Below, one piece after another: positions 18,560 through 27,752 of a stretch of 64,000 nt of DNA. The DNA is from Chloroflexota bacterium (lineage in GTDB: Bacteria; Chloroflexota; Dehalococcoidia; Lucifugimonadales; UBA3495), in assembly GCA_028873965.1 (NCBI GenBank), contig JAPPMU010000062.1:1-64000 (forward strand), read 5' to 3'. Below the pieces are notes generated by a model. That model was not told the origin of the DNA and searched no databases. It worked only from the letters and a program-made list of their open reading frames with translations. Made by a program: the position numbers and the translations under genes. The number at the start of each line of letters is the position of its first letter. Within the stretch, counting starts at the first letter, position 1.

Positions 18560-19513
18560 TCAAGCGCCAATTGTATCACAAGGGTTCTGCGGTTCCAGGA
18601 AACGGCGCACCAGGGAGACGGCCTCGGACACCGGCAGGCCGTGGGTCGCGTCCAGCCAAACAATGCGTGGGTCGCCCGGCTTGAACCAGGTGTACTGCCG
18701 CCGAACCAGGCGATGCGTCCGGGTCTTGGAACGGTCCACCGCTTCGTCCAGCGTCATTTCCCCAGCCAGGTATTGGCCCAGCTCGGTGTAGCCGACACCG
18801 GATAGCGCGCCGCTGCCGAGGGAGTGTCCGGCGGCGTCAAGGCGACGCGCCTCGTACAGCAGACCCTGGGCCATCATGGCGTCGAACCGAGCGTCGGTGC
18901 GCCCGTACAGGGCGGCGCGGTCAGCGGTGAGACCAAGCACGAGAGAGCGGTACGGCGGTGCAACACTTTTGCCGGCGGCGACTCGACTGCCCGTTGCGTT
19001 CACAATCTCAAGGGCACGGATGACGCGGCGTGGATTCTGCGGGTCGATGGTAGCGGCGCGTTCGGGATCCAGTTGCCGCAACTCCTGCCACAGAGCGGAG
19101 GAGCCGTCAGTGGACAGACGGCGCTCCAAGCGGGCGCGGAACTCCGGATCCGGCGGTACCTTGGGAACTGACCACCCTTCGAGGAGGGCCCATACGTACT
19201 GCCCACTGCCCCCGCACAATACGGGCAATTTGCCGCTGTCGGCGATGGACGCGATGGCTTCCCGCGCCAGCGGCAGGTACTCGCCGAGGCTGATGGGAGC
19301 ATCCGGGGGTCGGATGTCGATGAGGTGATGGCGCGCGCCGCGCTGCTCGGCAGCGGTTGGTTTGGCGGTGCCGACATCCATGCCGGTGTACACCTGCCGG
19401 CTGTCGGCGTTGACGATCTCACCGTCGAAACGCTGCGCCAGGGCGATGGCGAGGGCCGTCTTGCCGACCGCGGTGGGGCCGACGACGGCGATCAGATTGC
19501 CCGGGGCCGACAT
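18560..19513 (-). CDS. miaA: tRNA dimethylallyltransferase
   Basis: A 317-residue MiaA that adds dimethylallyl to A37 of tRNAs reading UNN codons. The P-loop GPTAVGKTALAIA, the DSRQVYTGMDVGTAKP motif, and the RHHLID stretch are all present. ATG 19513 is preferred to the adjacent TTG 19516. It follows tpiA by 18 bp and precedes dapF by 34 bp. Its isoprenoid donor could be supplied through pathways that include the polyprenyl synthase in the same run. Confidence 0.95.
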   Translation of the reverse strand: MSAPGNLIAVVGPTAVGKTALAIALAQRFDGEIVNADSRQVYTGMDVGTAKPTAAEQRGARHHLIDIRPPDAPISLGEYLPLAREAIASIADSGKLPVLCGGSGQYVWALLEGWSVPKVPPDPEFRARLERRLSTDGSSALWQELRQLDPERAATIDPQNPRRVIRALEIVNATGSRVAAGKSVAPPYRSLVLGLTADRAALYGRTDARFDAMMAQGLLYEARRLDAAGHSLGSGALSGVGYTELGQYLAGEMTLDEAVDRSKTRTHRLVRRQYTWFKPGDPRIVWLDATHGLPVSEAVSLVRRFLEPQNPCDTIGA

Positions 19514-19531
19514 CAACCGGCCATTCAGACC

Positions 19532-20308
19532 CTATGGGTCGCGGTTGGAGAACGCGGCGACCACGTCCAGGAAGGTACCGGCGTCGAGGCTGGCGCCGCC
19601 GACGAGCGCGCCGCTGATGCTGGGAACTGCGGCAAAGTCAGCGGCGTTGGCCGGGTTCACGCTGCCGCCGTACAGGAGGGGGATTGCCGAGGCGGCGTCG
19701 GCTCCCAGCGCGGCCGCGATGGTAGAGCCTATTGCGCCGCCCATGACCTGGTCCGCGATCTCGGGAGTGGCCGCGCGACCGGTGCCGATGGCCCAAACGG
19801 GTTCATAGGCGATGGCAAGGGAACCGGCGGCGGACTCGGGGTCGAGATCGGCCAGCGCGCCAACCACCTGACGGCGAATAACCTCGGCGGCTCGGCCGGA
19901 TTCTCGTTCGTCCAGGGTTTCGCCGACGCAGACAATCGGGCGCAGCCCGTGGCGCAGGGCGGCCGCGGACTTGCGTCCCACGGATTCGTCCGTCTCGCCG
20001 AAGAACTGGCGACGCTCCGAGTGGCCGATGATCACGTAGTCGCACAGGCCGACCAGCATCGGCGGAGCCACCTCGCCGGTGAACGCCCCGCTATCGTCGG
20101 CGTGCATATTCTGCGCGGCAACCGCCACGCCGCTGCCGGCCACCGCGTCCCGAACCGCTGCCAAAGACACGAAGGGCGGGGCGACGATGATTCGAACGCC
20201 GGACAATTCCGACGCTCCGGCGGCCACGGAGGATGCCAGCAGGACACCGGAAGCGACATCGGTGTTCATCTTCCAGTTGCCGGCGACGATGTTGGTGAGA
20301 GAGGCCAT
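19532..20308 (-). CDS. tpiA: Triosephosphate isomerase
   Basis: A 258-residue TIM barrel that interconverts dihydroxyacetone phosphate and glyceraldehyde 3-phosphate. Motifs: AGNWKMN with the active-site Asn and Lys, IIGHSERR with the catalytic His, [11 protein letters not shown] with the catalytic Glu, and LLYGGSV for phosphate binding. It lies between apgM and miaA as part of the glycolytic block. Confidence 0.97.
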   Translation of the reverse strand: MASLTNIVAGNWKMNTDVASGVLLASSVAAGASELSGVRIIVAPPFVSLAAVRDAVAGSGVAVAAQNMHADDSGAFTGEVAPPMLVGLCDYVIIGHSERRQFFGETDESVGRKSAAALRHGLRPIVCVGETLDERESGRAAEVIRRQVVGALADLDPESAAGSLAIAYEPVWAIGTGRAATPEIADQVMGGAIGSTIAAALGADAASAIPLLYGGSVNPANAADFAAVPSISGALVGGASLDAGTFLDVVAAFSNRDP

Positions 20309-20335
20309 GATTGTTTCCCGTGGACACGACGCCAG

Positions 20336-21541
20336 TTACGGGCCGTATTTGCCGAGTTTGCCGGAGTGGGACAGGGCCAGGAGCATGATGGTTTCCGCCG
20401 GGATGCGGCCGATGGATCCCTGGGCGCAGGCGCGCTCGTTGAAGCCATCGACGCCTTCCCCGAGGGTCAGGCGGGAGTGGAGCATGAACGGGACCGGGTG
20501 CCAGCTATGGGACGCCATGATGGCCGGTGTCGCGTGGTCGCCGGCGACCATCAACACGTCGGGTTCCAGCTCCAGGATGCGCGGAATGTGGGTGTCCAAT
20601 TCCTCCAGGCATCTCACCTTGCCATCGAAGTCCCCATCCTCGCCGGCCGCATCGGCGGGCTTGTAGTGGATGAAGAAGAAGTCGTGATCGTTCCAATTGG
20701 CGTGCAGGGTGTCCACTTCGTCGCCGAAGGTCATGCCAGTGGGGATGATCCGCATGTTGGCGACGGAAGCCAATCCCCGGTACATGGGGTACGCGGCGAT
20801 GGCGGCCGGGTTCAGATGATAGACCCGTCCGAATTCGGGAAGATTGGGCAGCTGAGCCCATCCCCGGAGCAGAACCATGTTGGCCGGCTGTTCCTCGGCA
20901 AGGAGGCGACCGGCCTGGGATACGAACTCCTCAACAACCTCAGCGGTTCGCTGGGCCGCAGGTTCCAGGGCGCGCGCCGGTCGGGGCGGCAGGCCCTCCC
21001 GCTGGGGATCGGTCTCTTCCACCGCTTCGGACAGACCCTCGCCGCGCAGGCGCAGCACGAATCGGTAGTCCTGCACCGGCATTACGTCCACCTGGACGCC
21101 GGGGATTTCGATACTGTCCAAGCGCTGGCACAATGGCGCGCTCAGCTCGGTTCGGATCCGGCCGGCCCGGCGGTCGGTGAGCAAACCGTCGTCGTCCACG
21201 GTGCAGAAGTTGCCGCGCGCGGCCACGTCGCCGGGCAGCAGTTCGGCACCGATGCCGAGGGCTTCCAACGCGCCGCGGCCGATCAGGTACTTCAGCGGGT
21301 TATATCCGAAAAGCGCCAGGTGCCCGGGCCCGCTGCCTGGAGCCACGCCGATCTCCACCGGAGTGGTGAGACCGCAGGCGCTGCGCTGGGCCAACGCATC
21401 CAGGTTGGGGATATGGGCAGTCTCCAACTCGGACTTGCGGGTGTCGGGATGGGGCAGCCCGCCCAGGCCATCGGCTACCAACAGGACGATTTTGGACGGG
21501 GTGCTGGCGATACTGTCGTGGATCTGTTCCAGATCAATCAT
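20336..21541 (-). CDS. apgM: Archaeal-type 2,3-bisphosphoglycerate-independent phosphoglycerate mutase
   Basis: A 401-residue member of the alkaline phosphatase superfamily, converting 3- to 2-phosphoglycerate. The metal site begins IVLLVADGLGGLP, and the APGSGPGHLALFGYNP segment carries the catalytic Ser. Late metal ligands are in VMVAGDHATPAIMASHSWHP. The start is ATG 21541, behind CGGAG; ATG 21574, overlapping pgk, is possible. The use of the archaeal-type form beside pgk and tpiA is common in Chloroflexota. Confidence 0.9.
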   Translation of the reverse strand: MIDLEQIHDSIASTPSKIVLLVADGLGGLPHPDTRKSELETAHIPNLDALAQRSACGLTTPVEIGVAPGSGPGHLALFGYNPLKYLIGRGALEALGIGAELLPGDVAARGNFCTVDDDGLLTDRRAGRIRTELSAPLCQRLDSIEIPGVQVDVMPVQDYRFVLRLRGEGLSEAVEETDPQREGLPPRPARALEPAAQRTAEVVEEFVSQAGRLLAEEQPANMVLLRGWAQLPNLPEFGRVYHLNPAAIAAYPMYRGLASVANMRIIPTGMTFGDEVDTLHANWNDHDFFFIHYKPADAAGEDGDFDGKVRCLEELDTHIPRILELEPDVLMVAGDHATPAIMASHSWHPVPFMLHSRLTLGEGVDGFNERACAQGSIGRIPAETIMLLALSHSGKLGKYGP

Positions 21542-21566
21542 GCTTGGCTCCGGTAGCCGGTAAGTG

Positions 21567-22763
21567 TCAGGCATCGGGGATGGCGTCGATCCCGGGGAGG
21601 ACGCGCCCTTCGAGAAACTCCAATGAGGCGCCGCCACCGGTGGATACGTGGGTCATGCTGTCCATGAGGCCCAGGGCTTCAACGGCTTCAGCGGTGGACC
21701 CGCCGCCGACGACGGTGGTTGCGTCGGGCAGCGCCGCGATGCCGTTGGCGACCTGCCGGGTGCCGACGCTGAATTGCTCCATTTCAAATACGCCCATGGG
21801 CCCGTTCCACAGGATGGTCCGGCAATCCGCCAGCGCAGCGGCATAGGCGGAAGCCGCAGCCCGGCCGATGTCCATGATGTACCAGCCATCGGGAACGGAG
21901 TCCACGGCCACGATGTCCACCTCGCCGGGGTTCGGGTCAAACTCGTTGGCCACAACCAGGTCCGGGGGCAGATGCACGCCAACGCCGGCGGCGTCGGCTC
22001 GTGCCATCACGTCGCGGGCGAAATCCAGGCGGTCGGCTTCCACGGACGACGCGCCGACCGGTTTGCCCTGGGCGGCCAGGAAGGTCACCGCCATGCCTCC
22101 GCCGATGAACAGGTGGTCGAGCCGGGTGAGCAGGTTTTCCAAGACGAGGATTTTGTCGCTCACCTTGGCGCCGCCCATGAGCGCGGCCAGCGGGCGAACG
22201 GGATTCTCCAGGGCAACTCCCAGGGACTCGACCTCCCGCTGGGTCAGCAGCCCCATCGCTGTGGGCAGCAGGCGGGGAACACCGACGGTGGAGGCGTGGG
22301 CACGATGGGCTACGGCGAAAGCGTCCATGACGAAGCAGTCGGCAAGACCCGCCAGCTCGGCCGAAAAACCCTCGTCGTTGCTCTCTTCCCCCTCGTGAAA
22401 ACGCAGGTTTTCCAGAAGGTACACCTGACCGGGCGCCATCCGGCCGACCGCTTGCGCAACCGCCGGCCCCACGCAATCGTCCAGTGGGGTGACCGGACGG
22501 CCCAGCAGCGTAGCCAGCCGCTCGCCGACGGGCGCCAGCCGCAGGGTCTCGTCGACCTTGCCGCGGGGCCGACCCAGATGGGAGCACAGCACTACCTTGC
22601 ATTCCCGCTCCACCAGGTATTCGATGGTCGGCAGGGTGGCGCGCAGTCGATGGTCGTAGTTGGCGATGAATTCCACGCCCTGCTCAATGGGTACGTTGAA
22701 GTCAACGCGCACGAGGACGGTCTTGCCGTTCACGTCCAGTTGGTTGAGGGCGCGTTTGGTCAT
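21567..22763 (-). CDS. pgk: Phosphoglycerate kinase
   Basis: A 398-residue PGK that forms ATP from 1,3-bisphosphoglycerate. Substrate motifs are VLVRVDFNVPI and VVLCSHLGRP; the nucleotide-binding C-terminal domain has WNGPMGVFE and VVGGGSTAEAVEA. ATG 22763 gives the standard N-terminus MTKRALNQLD. It is 20 bp after the polyprenyl synthase and 25 bp before apgM. Confidence 0.97.
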   Translation of the reverse strand: MTKRALNQLDVNGKTVLVRVDFNVPIEQGVEFIANYDHRLRATLPTIEYLVERECKVVLCSHLGRPRGKVDETLRLAPVGERLATLLGRPVTPLDDCVGPAVAQAVGRMAPGQVYLLENLRFHEGEESNDEGFSAELAGLADCFVMDAFAVAHRAHASTVGVPRLLPTAMGLLTQREVESLGVALENPVRPLAALMGGAKVSDKILVLENLLTRLDHLFIGGGMAVTFLAAQGKPVGASSVEADRLDFARDVMARADAAGVGVHLPPDLVVANEFDPNPGEVDIVAVDSVPDGWYIMDIGRAAASAYAAALADCRTILWNGPMGVFEMEQFSVGTRQVANGIAALPDATTVVGGGSTAEAVEALGLMDSMTHVSTGGGASLEFLEGRVLPGIDAIPDA

Positions 22764-22783
22764 GCTCCGGTCGTCCGTCAAGT

Positions 22784-23815
22784 TCAGTTGGCGTCGCGTC
22801 CGACGACCCATTGGGCCGCCCAGTCCAACGATTCCGGGTGCTGTAACACAACATCGTCGCCCGCCAAAGCGGCGCGCGCATCCTGAAGCAGCTGATCCAT
22901 CTTCCGGCTCGCGTACTCCAGGGAACCGGCCTCCTCCAGGATAGCGACGATACGGGGCGTATCGCCGGGTTCCAGCACGCGCTTCATGTAGATGGAGCCC
23001 AGTTCACGCTTGGAAGCGGTGTCCGAGTTTTGCAGGGCGTGGATCAGGGGGAGACTTTTCTTCTTGTTGAGGATGTTCGCGGGAGTGAAGCCGTCGCCAG
23101 AGCGCCCCCACAGGTCGGAAATATCTTCCTGCACCTGGCGGGCCATGCCGAGTTTCCTGCCCCACTGCTCCAAGGCGTCGGCGGTGCTAGATTGGGCGCC
23201 GGCGGCCAGGGCTCCCAGACGCGCCGAGCAACCGGCCAACGCGCCGGACTTCCGGCCGATCATATCCATGTAGTCGGCTTCGGACACCATGAGCTGGTCC
23301 TGATACGTGAGGTCCATGTACTGCCCTTCGCAAAGGGTGAGACATGCCTGATCCAACGCATGGAGACCGGCCAGGACGGTCTCGGCGGCGACCCCGGCGT
23401 CGCACATACGCATCAACACGGAACGTGCCAAAGCGTGCAATCCATCGCCGGCGTTGATGGCCTGAGAGGGACCCCACACCCACCAGATGCTGGGACGGTC
23501 GTTGTCCTGGTCAATGCGGCCAGCCTGGACGTCGTTGTGCACCAGCACGAAATTGTACGCCAACTCAACGGCGGCGGCGGCGGTGACCGCCTCCCCGTGC
23601 GCGCCGGACACCGCGTCGGCAGACGCCATCGCCAGGACGCCGCAGTGGTGCAGGGAGGTCAGCGCATCCGCAGCAGGGTTGCCCCGCTCGTCCACCCATC
23701 CCAGGTGATAACGGAGAAGATCGTAAACCATACCCTGCCGGCCGTCGAATGCCGATCGTAGTTCGGCGTCCACGCCAGCGCGGTAGCTATCGTATGTTTC
23801 TGCCGTTGCGATCAC
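22784..23815 (-). CDS. Polyprenyl synthetase family protein with degenerate first Asp-rich motif
   Basis: A 343-residue all-helical isoprenyl diphosphate synthase. Members condense isopentenyl diphosphate with an allylic diphosphate. The first Asp-rich motif, usually DDxxD, reads NDVQAG within LVHNDVQAGRIDQDNDRPS, so two Asp positions are replaced. The second motif is better preserved (QVQEDISDLWG). The Lys/Arg and GxKSG-like segment (IGRKSGALAG) is intact. It could be a noncanonical synthase or a regulatory subunit. It lies between tsaC and pgk with gaps of 8 and 20 bp. Confidence 0.8.
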   Translation of the reverse strand: MIATAETYDSYRAGVDAELRSAFDGRQGMVYDLLRYHLGWVDERGNPAADALTSLHHCGVLAMASADAVSGAHGEAVTAAAAVELAYNFVLVHNDVQAGRIDQDNDRPSIWWVWGPSQAINAGDGLHALARSVLMRMCDAGVAAETVLAGLHALDQACLTLCEGQYMDLTYQDQLMVSEADYMDMIGRKSGALAGCSARLGALAAGAQSSTADALEQWGRKLGMARQVQEDISDLWGRSGDGFTPANILNKKKSLPLIHALQNSDTASKRELGSIYMKRVLEPGDTPRIVAILEEAGSLEYASRKMDQLLQDARAALAGDDVVLQHPESLDWAAQWVVGRDAN

Positions 23816-23823
23816 CGACCTCG

Positions 23824-24498
23824 CTAATCGACCGGCCTACCCGTTTCGAGGGTCACGCACACATGCTCGTAAGGCAATACGCCCTCGCGAAGAAGACGGA
23901 TACCGTCACCGGATACCGCCACGATGGTGCTGGCGCCGCCGACGGGCTTTGGGCCCGACACAATAATACCATCAACGCGAGGTGCCAGGATGCGACGCAG
24001 TTCGTCCGGGTCGGTTATGTCCGGTTCGCCGCTGCGGTTGGCGCTGGTGCCGGTGATGGGACGGCCCAGGGTCTTGGCCAGATCCAGAGGGACGGGATGA
24101 TCGGGCATCCTCACGGCGACGGTGTCGCGTCCGGCGGTGAGGCGCTCCGGCAGACCGGGAGCGGCGGGCAGCACCATGGTCAGCGAACCGGGCCAGTAGG
24201 TTTCGGCCAGGCGGCGGGTGATCAGTTCGGCGTCGGGCGAGACCACGGTGACCTGGAGCGCCTGTTCCCAGCCGGAAACCAGCACCGGTAACGGCATATC
24301 GGCGGGCCGGCCCTTGGCGGCGTAAACACGGTCCAGGGCGTCGGGGTTCAGCGCGTCCGCCGCCAGACCGTAGAGCGTGTCGGTGGGGATGGCGAGGACA
24401 CCGCCCCGGGCGAGGGTATCGGCGGCGCGGTTTATTTCGGTTTGGAAGTCCATCCGCAGGGCAATTGTGCCACCGTCAGGCAAATCAGCGTCGGGCAT
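23824..24498 (-). CDS. tsaC: L-threonylcarbamoyladenylate synthase (YrdC/Sua5 family)
   Basis: A 224-residue YrdC-domain protein that makes threonylcarbamoyl-AMP for the t6A37 modification of tRNA. Signatures are GGVLAIPTDTLYGLAADA, RVYAAKGRPADMPLPVLVS and GRPITGTSANRSGEPDI. It is shorter than full Sua5 and lacks the extra C-terminal domain. Its ATG overlaps the stop of the upstream gene (TGATG). With miaA it is the second tRNA A37-modifying gene in this run. Confidence 0.9.
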   Translation of the reverse strand: MPDADLPDGGTIALRMDFQTEINRAADTLARGGVLAIPTDTLYGLAADALNPDALDRVYAAKGRPADMPLPVLVSGWEQALQVTVVSPDAELITRRLAETYWPGSLTMVLPAAPGLPERLTAGRDTVAVRMPDHPVPLDLAKTLGRPITGTSANRSGEPDITDPDELRRILAPRVDGIIVSGPKPVGGASTIVAVSGDGIRLLREGVLPYEHVCVTLETGRPVD

Positions 24499-24926
24499 CA
24501 GCCGGCCTCCGGCAAGTACGCCGGGCCTCTTTTGTTAGCCGCAGTGGCGAGGAACTGTGCCACTCTACGCTGTTGTCGCCGGCTGAGCGAACTTTCGTAA
24601 ATAGCGTCAACGTGGGCATGAGTCTGTTCATTGGGTTCGTCAACCACCCGATCCGCTCCGGATGATTCAGTCTCATGCGATGAGATTTCCACCACAGCCG
24701 CTGACAAGCGTTCGGCGCTTTGGGTGTATTCAAGGTAGCATCGCGCCGCTGTGGTACGAGCGCCGTCGTTGAGCGACAGGCAAAAGTGGCAGCCGGTATC
24801 TTGCAATGTGAAGGCTGGGGACAACACCCGCCCGTCCTGAAAATTGTTCGGGTGCACTTGACGGTAGTAAGGGCCGCTGGTGGTTATGACTGGGAGATCG
24901 TGAGGGCACAGCGAAGGCGTTCCCAC
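24498..24926 (-). CDS. Hypothetical protein, second gene of a two-gene module
   Basis: A 142-residue protein. A recognisable stretch is PYYRQVHPNNFQDGRVLSPA, then LSLNDGARTTAARCYLEYTQ; proteins with this kind of RQVHP...GRV segment, to my recollection, occur as small genes paired with a family A-like gene in many bacteria, with no established function. The GTG start overlaps the upstream gene by 43 bp, and the stop overlaps tsaC. Cys are few and there is no signal peptide. Confidence 0.65.
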   Translation of the reverse strand: MGTPSLCPHDLPVITTSGPYYRQVHPNNFQDGRVLSPAFTLQDTGCHFCLSLNDGARTTAARCYLEYTQSAERLSAAVVEISSHETESSGADRVVDEPNEQTHAHVDAIYESSLSRRQQRRVAQFLATAANKRGPAYLPEAG

Positions 24927-25303
24927 CCTTCCTCCGTGTCCAAATCGAGTTCAATGGTGGATACGGGATCCGCCTGTTCAGAATGCCAGGGGTCGTACCA
25001 ACCTTTGCGGTTCTCGGCGTCGATCGTCAACGTATTGCACTCCGTGTCAGACTGCCATTCCATGATGAACATCCCCTCATCCAAGTCGAAGCCGACGAAG
25101 GGTTGGGGAAGGTTATTGCCCCAGTGGGCGGCCATCGCCTGCTTCAACCACCGGGCCATGAGCAACCGGCGCTCACGCAGCAGTTGCTCATGGGGGTAAG
25201 CTAGAGACAACTGGTCGATGCGTTCGGCCACCGCGGTTGTCGGCGGGACGAATCTGCCGTCATCTTCTCTTACCTGATGCTGGTTGTAACTTACGGAGGT
25301 CAT
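24884..25303 (-). CDS. Hypothetical protein, first gene of a two-gene module (family A)
   Basis: A 139-residue protein. A helical region (RIDQLSLAYPHEQLLRERR, then WLKQAM) is followed by a beta-rich domain, MEWQSDTECNTLTIDAENRK, a Trp-rich segment, and the end LDTEEGWERLRCAL. The layout matches the gene at 11754-12137. It overlaps its downstream partner by 43 bp. Function unknown. Confidence 0.65.
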   Translation of the reverse strand: MTSVSYNQHQVREDDGRFVPPTTAVAERIDQLSLAYPHEQLLRERRLLMARWLKQAMAAHWGNNLPQPFVGFDLDEGMFIMEWQSDTECNTLTIDAENRKGWYDPWHSEQADPVSTIELDLDTEEGWERLRCALTISQS

Positions 25304-25360
25304 TGCCGTGCTTCCTAGTATTGGATCTGGAGTATTGGATTTGGATGACTTCCCGCTCTA

Positions 25361-26059
25361 TCAGCCGGCGATGTCACAGCCGAGAAACTGGCGTCCCACC
25401 AGGTGGGCCGCAGTCATCACGGAATAGCTGCCGGCCGCCGGGTCGAGCACCACGTCTCCAGGGTCGGTGACCGCTTCGATGAGGTCAGCCTGGAGGTTCA
25501 CCGGCTTGGGATGAACGTTGCCGACGCGTTCGACCTTTTCCGTCACGACGTCCGGGATGTCGTGACGCTGCCAGACCCCCTTGGCACGTTTGGGGGGTTT
25601 TTGAGCAATCATCAGGTACTCGGCGTATCGCCGCGTGCGGTAGCCCATACCCATTTTGCCCTTGTTCCAGGTCACGAGGTCAACGATTTCCAGCCCATGC
25701 TGAGTTAGCCACGGCTCTACGCCGGTACAGATGTGGAACTTGTCAACCCACAGGAACAGGTGACCGGACGGTATCAATGCCGTTGCGATACCGGCGATGA
25801 ATTCAGCGATCATCTCCTGGTTCATCTGCGGCAGCGACGACCGGGCCCGCCCCCGGCTGACGCCCTCGTTGCCGTACTGCATTTTGTCCAGGATCCCTCG
25901 ATATTGAGGGTCAAAGATGCACAACGGGATGGTTTCCGCGTCCAGGGCTGCGAGCAAATCCAAACCGTCGAATTGATTGCGCCGGTTCAACGGCAAGGGC
26001 CATTGAGCGATTTGGGGCTTGCCAGATCGCGGTGTTCGGGTTGTTGCGAAGACAGTCAT
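25361..26059 (-). CDS. Site-specific DNA methyltransferase (orphan, beta-type motif order)
   Basis: A 232-residue S-adenosylmethionine-dependent DNA methyltransferase. The catalytic motif IV is an unusual DPQY (LCIFDPQYRGIL) rather than DPPY, and the SAM-binding motif is at the C-terminal end (VLDPAAGSYSVMTAAHLVGR), an order that fits the beta class. The RTRRYAEYLMIAQK segment is typical. It adds methyl to adenine N6 or cytosine N4; the target is unknown. No restriction endonuclease was seen beside it, so it is an orphan. ATG 26059 is chosen by the start of the conserved domain. guaA diverges from it across 133 bp. Confidence 0.8.
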   Translation of the reverse strand: MTVFATTRTPRSGKPQIAQWPLPLNRRNQFDGLDLLAALDAETIPLCIFDPQYRGILDKMQYGNEGVSRGRARSSLPQMNQEMIAEFIAGIATALIPSGHLFLWVDKFHICTGVEPWLTQHGLEIVDLVTWNKGKMGMGYRTRRYAEYLMIAQKPPKRAKGVWQRHDIPDVVTEKVERVGNVHPKPVNLQADLIEAVTDPGDVVLDPAAGSYSVMTAAHLVGRQFLGCDIAG

Positions 26060-26131
26060 GGGACTTGGAGGGGTGGGAACATTTCGGCACCATTCTAGCA
26101 GGATGGCGCCCGGGAGGTTGCGCAAGGTCGG

Positions 26132-26160
26132 GTCACACGTGGCTGCTGTGCTAATATAAT
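26132..26160 (+). promoter_or_regulatory. Predicted promoter for guaA
   Basis: A perfect TATAAT at 26155-26160 and GTCACA at 26132-26137 with a 17-bp spacer. It is 32 bp before the guaA ATG, leaving a short leader with CAGGGAG as ribosome binding site. Confidence 0.65.
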
Positions 26161-26192
26161 CCGCGATTCCCACACAGGCCGGCAGGGAGTTT

Positions 26193-27746
26193 ATGAGCAG
26201 CACAGCGCAGCCCGACGCCATCGCGGTGATCGATTTTGGCTCCCAATATACGCACCTGATCGCGCGGCGCATCCGCGAGCTGGAGGTTTATTCGGAGATC
26301 ATCCCGGCCTCCGCCGCGCTGGACAGGGTAGCGCATCTGAACGTCAAAGGGATCATCCTGTCGGGCGGCCCGGCCAGCGTTTACGACGCGGGCGCGCCAA
26401 CCATTGCGGACTGGGTTCTGACCACCGACGTCCCGGTGCTGGGAATCTGCTACGGGATGCAGGCTCTCGTGCACCAGTTGGGCGGCAAGGTAACCCCGGG
26501 GGACGCGCGGGAATACGGCCACGCCGACCTGCATTTGGCGCAATCTTCCAGCCGACTCCTGGCCGGGGTCGGCGCTTCCGCCCCGGTGTGGATGAGCCAC
26601 GGGGACCGGGTGGAACGGCTGCCGGAAGGGATGCGGACGCTGGCGCGAACCGAGAACAGCGACTGTGCCGCGGTGTCCGACGGGCGGCGCCGGTTCGGTC
26701 TGCAATTCCACCCTGAAGTGCAGCACACGCCGGACGGCATGACCATCCTGCGCAACTTTGTGCGGGAGATCTGTGGCTGCTCCGGGTCGTGGACGGCGGG
26801 AAATTTCGTGGCGGACACCGTGGCACGGGTGAGGGAGCAGGTGGGGAGCGCCCGGGTGATCTGCGGCCTCAGCGGAGGCGTGGACTCCTCGGTGGCGGCG
26901 GCGTTGCTGCACCAGGCCGTCGGGCCGCAGTTGACCTGCATCTTCGTGAACAACGGCCTGCTCCGGCACGGAGAAGCCGAGCAGGTGCAGGAGACCTTCC
27001 ACGAGAACATGGGGATGGACCTGCGCTACGTGGACGCGTCGGACCGCTTTCTCAGCGGACTGCGCGGCGTCATCGACCCGGAAACCAAGCGCAAGACCAT
27101 CGGCAACGAGTTTATCCGGGTGTTCGAGGATGCTGCCGCGGAAATCGAAAACGTGCGGTGGCTGGCCCAGGGCACGCTGTATCCCGACGTTATCGAAAGC
27201 GAAACCCCGGAAAACCGGGCCTCGGCGCGGATCAAGACTCACCACAACGTGGGTGGTCTTCCGGAGCGGATGAACTTCGGCCTGGTCGAGCCGCTGCGTT
27301 ACCTGTTCAAGGACGAGGTGCGGTCCGTCGGGCTGGAGCTGGGGTTGCCGGAGGACATCATCTACCGGCAGCCGTTCCCGGGGCCGGGACTGGCGATACG
27401 GATTATCGGCGAGGTCACCCCGGAGCGGGTCGAGTTGCTGCGCGATTGCGACCGCATCGTGCTGGAAGAGATCCACGGGGCCGGGCTGTACCGGGACATC
27501 TGGCAGAGTTTCGCGGTGCTGACCGACAATCGCACCGTGGGCGTCATGGGCGATTACCGCACCTACGGGTACGCCTGCGCCATCCGCGCCGTCAACTCGG
27601 AGGACGCGATGACGGCGGACTGGGTTCGGCTGCCCTACGACGTGCTGGCCCGGATCAGCAACCGCATTGTGAACGAGGTGGATGGAGTGAACCGCGTGGT
27701 GTACGACATCACCAGCAAGCCGCCCGGAACCATCGAGTGGGAGTAG
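26193..27746 (+). CDS. guaA: GMP synthase (glutamine-hydrolysing)
   Basis: A 517-residue GMP synthetase that converts XMP to GMP using glutamine and ATP. The N-terminal class I amidotransferase has the nucleophile Cys86 in GICYGMQAL and a His-x-Glu in QFHPEVQHT. The ATP-pyrophosphatase domain has the PP-loop [13 protein letters not shown], and the C-terminal dimerisation domain ends [19 protein letters not shown]. It heads the purine run; purD follows after 6 bp. Confidence 0.97.
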   Translation: MSSTAQPDAIAVIDFGSQYTHLIARRIRELEVYSEIIPASAALDRVAHLNVKGIILSGGPASVYDAGAPTIADWVLTTDVPVLGICYGMQALVHQLGGKVTPGDAREYGHADLHLAQSSSRLLAGVGASAPVWMSHGDRVERLPEGMRTLARTENSDCAAVSDGRRRFGLQFHPEVQHTPDGMTILRNFVREICGCSGSWTAGNFVADTVARVREQVGSARVICGLSGGVDSSVAAALLHQAVGPQLTCIFVNNGLLRHGEAEQVQETFHENMGMDLRYVDASDRFLSGLRGVIDPETKRKTIGNEFIRVFEDAAAEIENVRWLAQGTLYPDVIESETPENRASARIKTHHNVGGLPERMNFGLVEPLRYLFKDEVRSVGLELGLPEDIIYRQPFPGPGLAIRIIGEVTPERVELLRDCDRIVLEEIHGAGLYRDIWQSFAVLTDNRTVGVMGDYRTYGYACAIRAVNSEDAMTADWVRLPYDVLARISNRIVNEVDGVNRVVYDITSKPPGTIEWE

Positions 27747-27752
27747 CCGACG

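Noticed and set aside
19325-21556. 743-codon open frame on the plus strand opposite miaA, tpiA and apgM
   Set aside because: It covers three clear genes on the other strand; low complexity and no domain.
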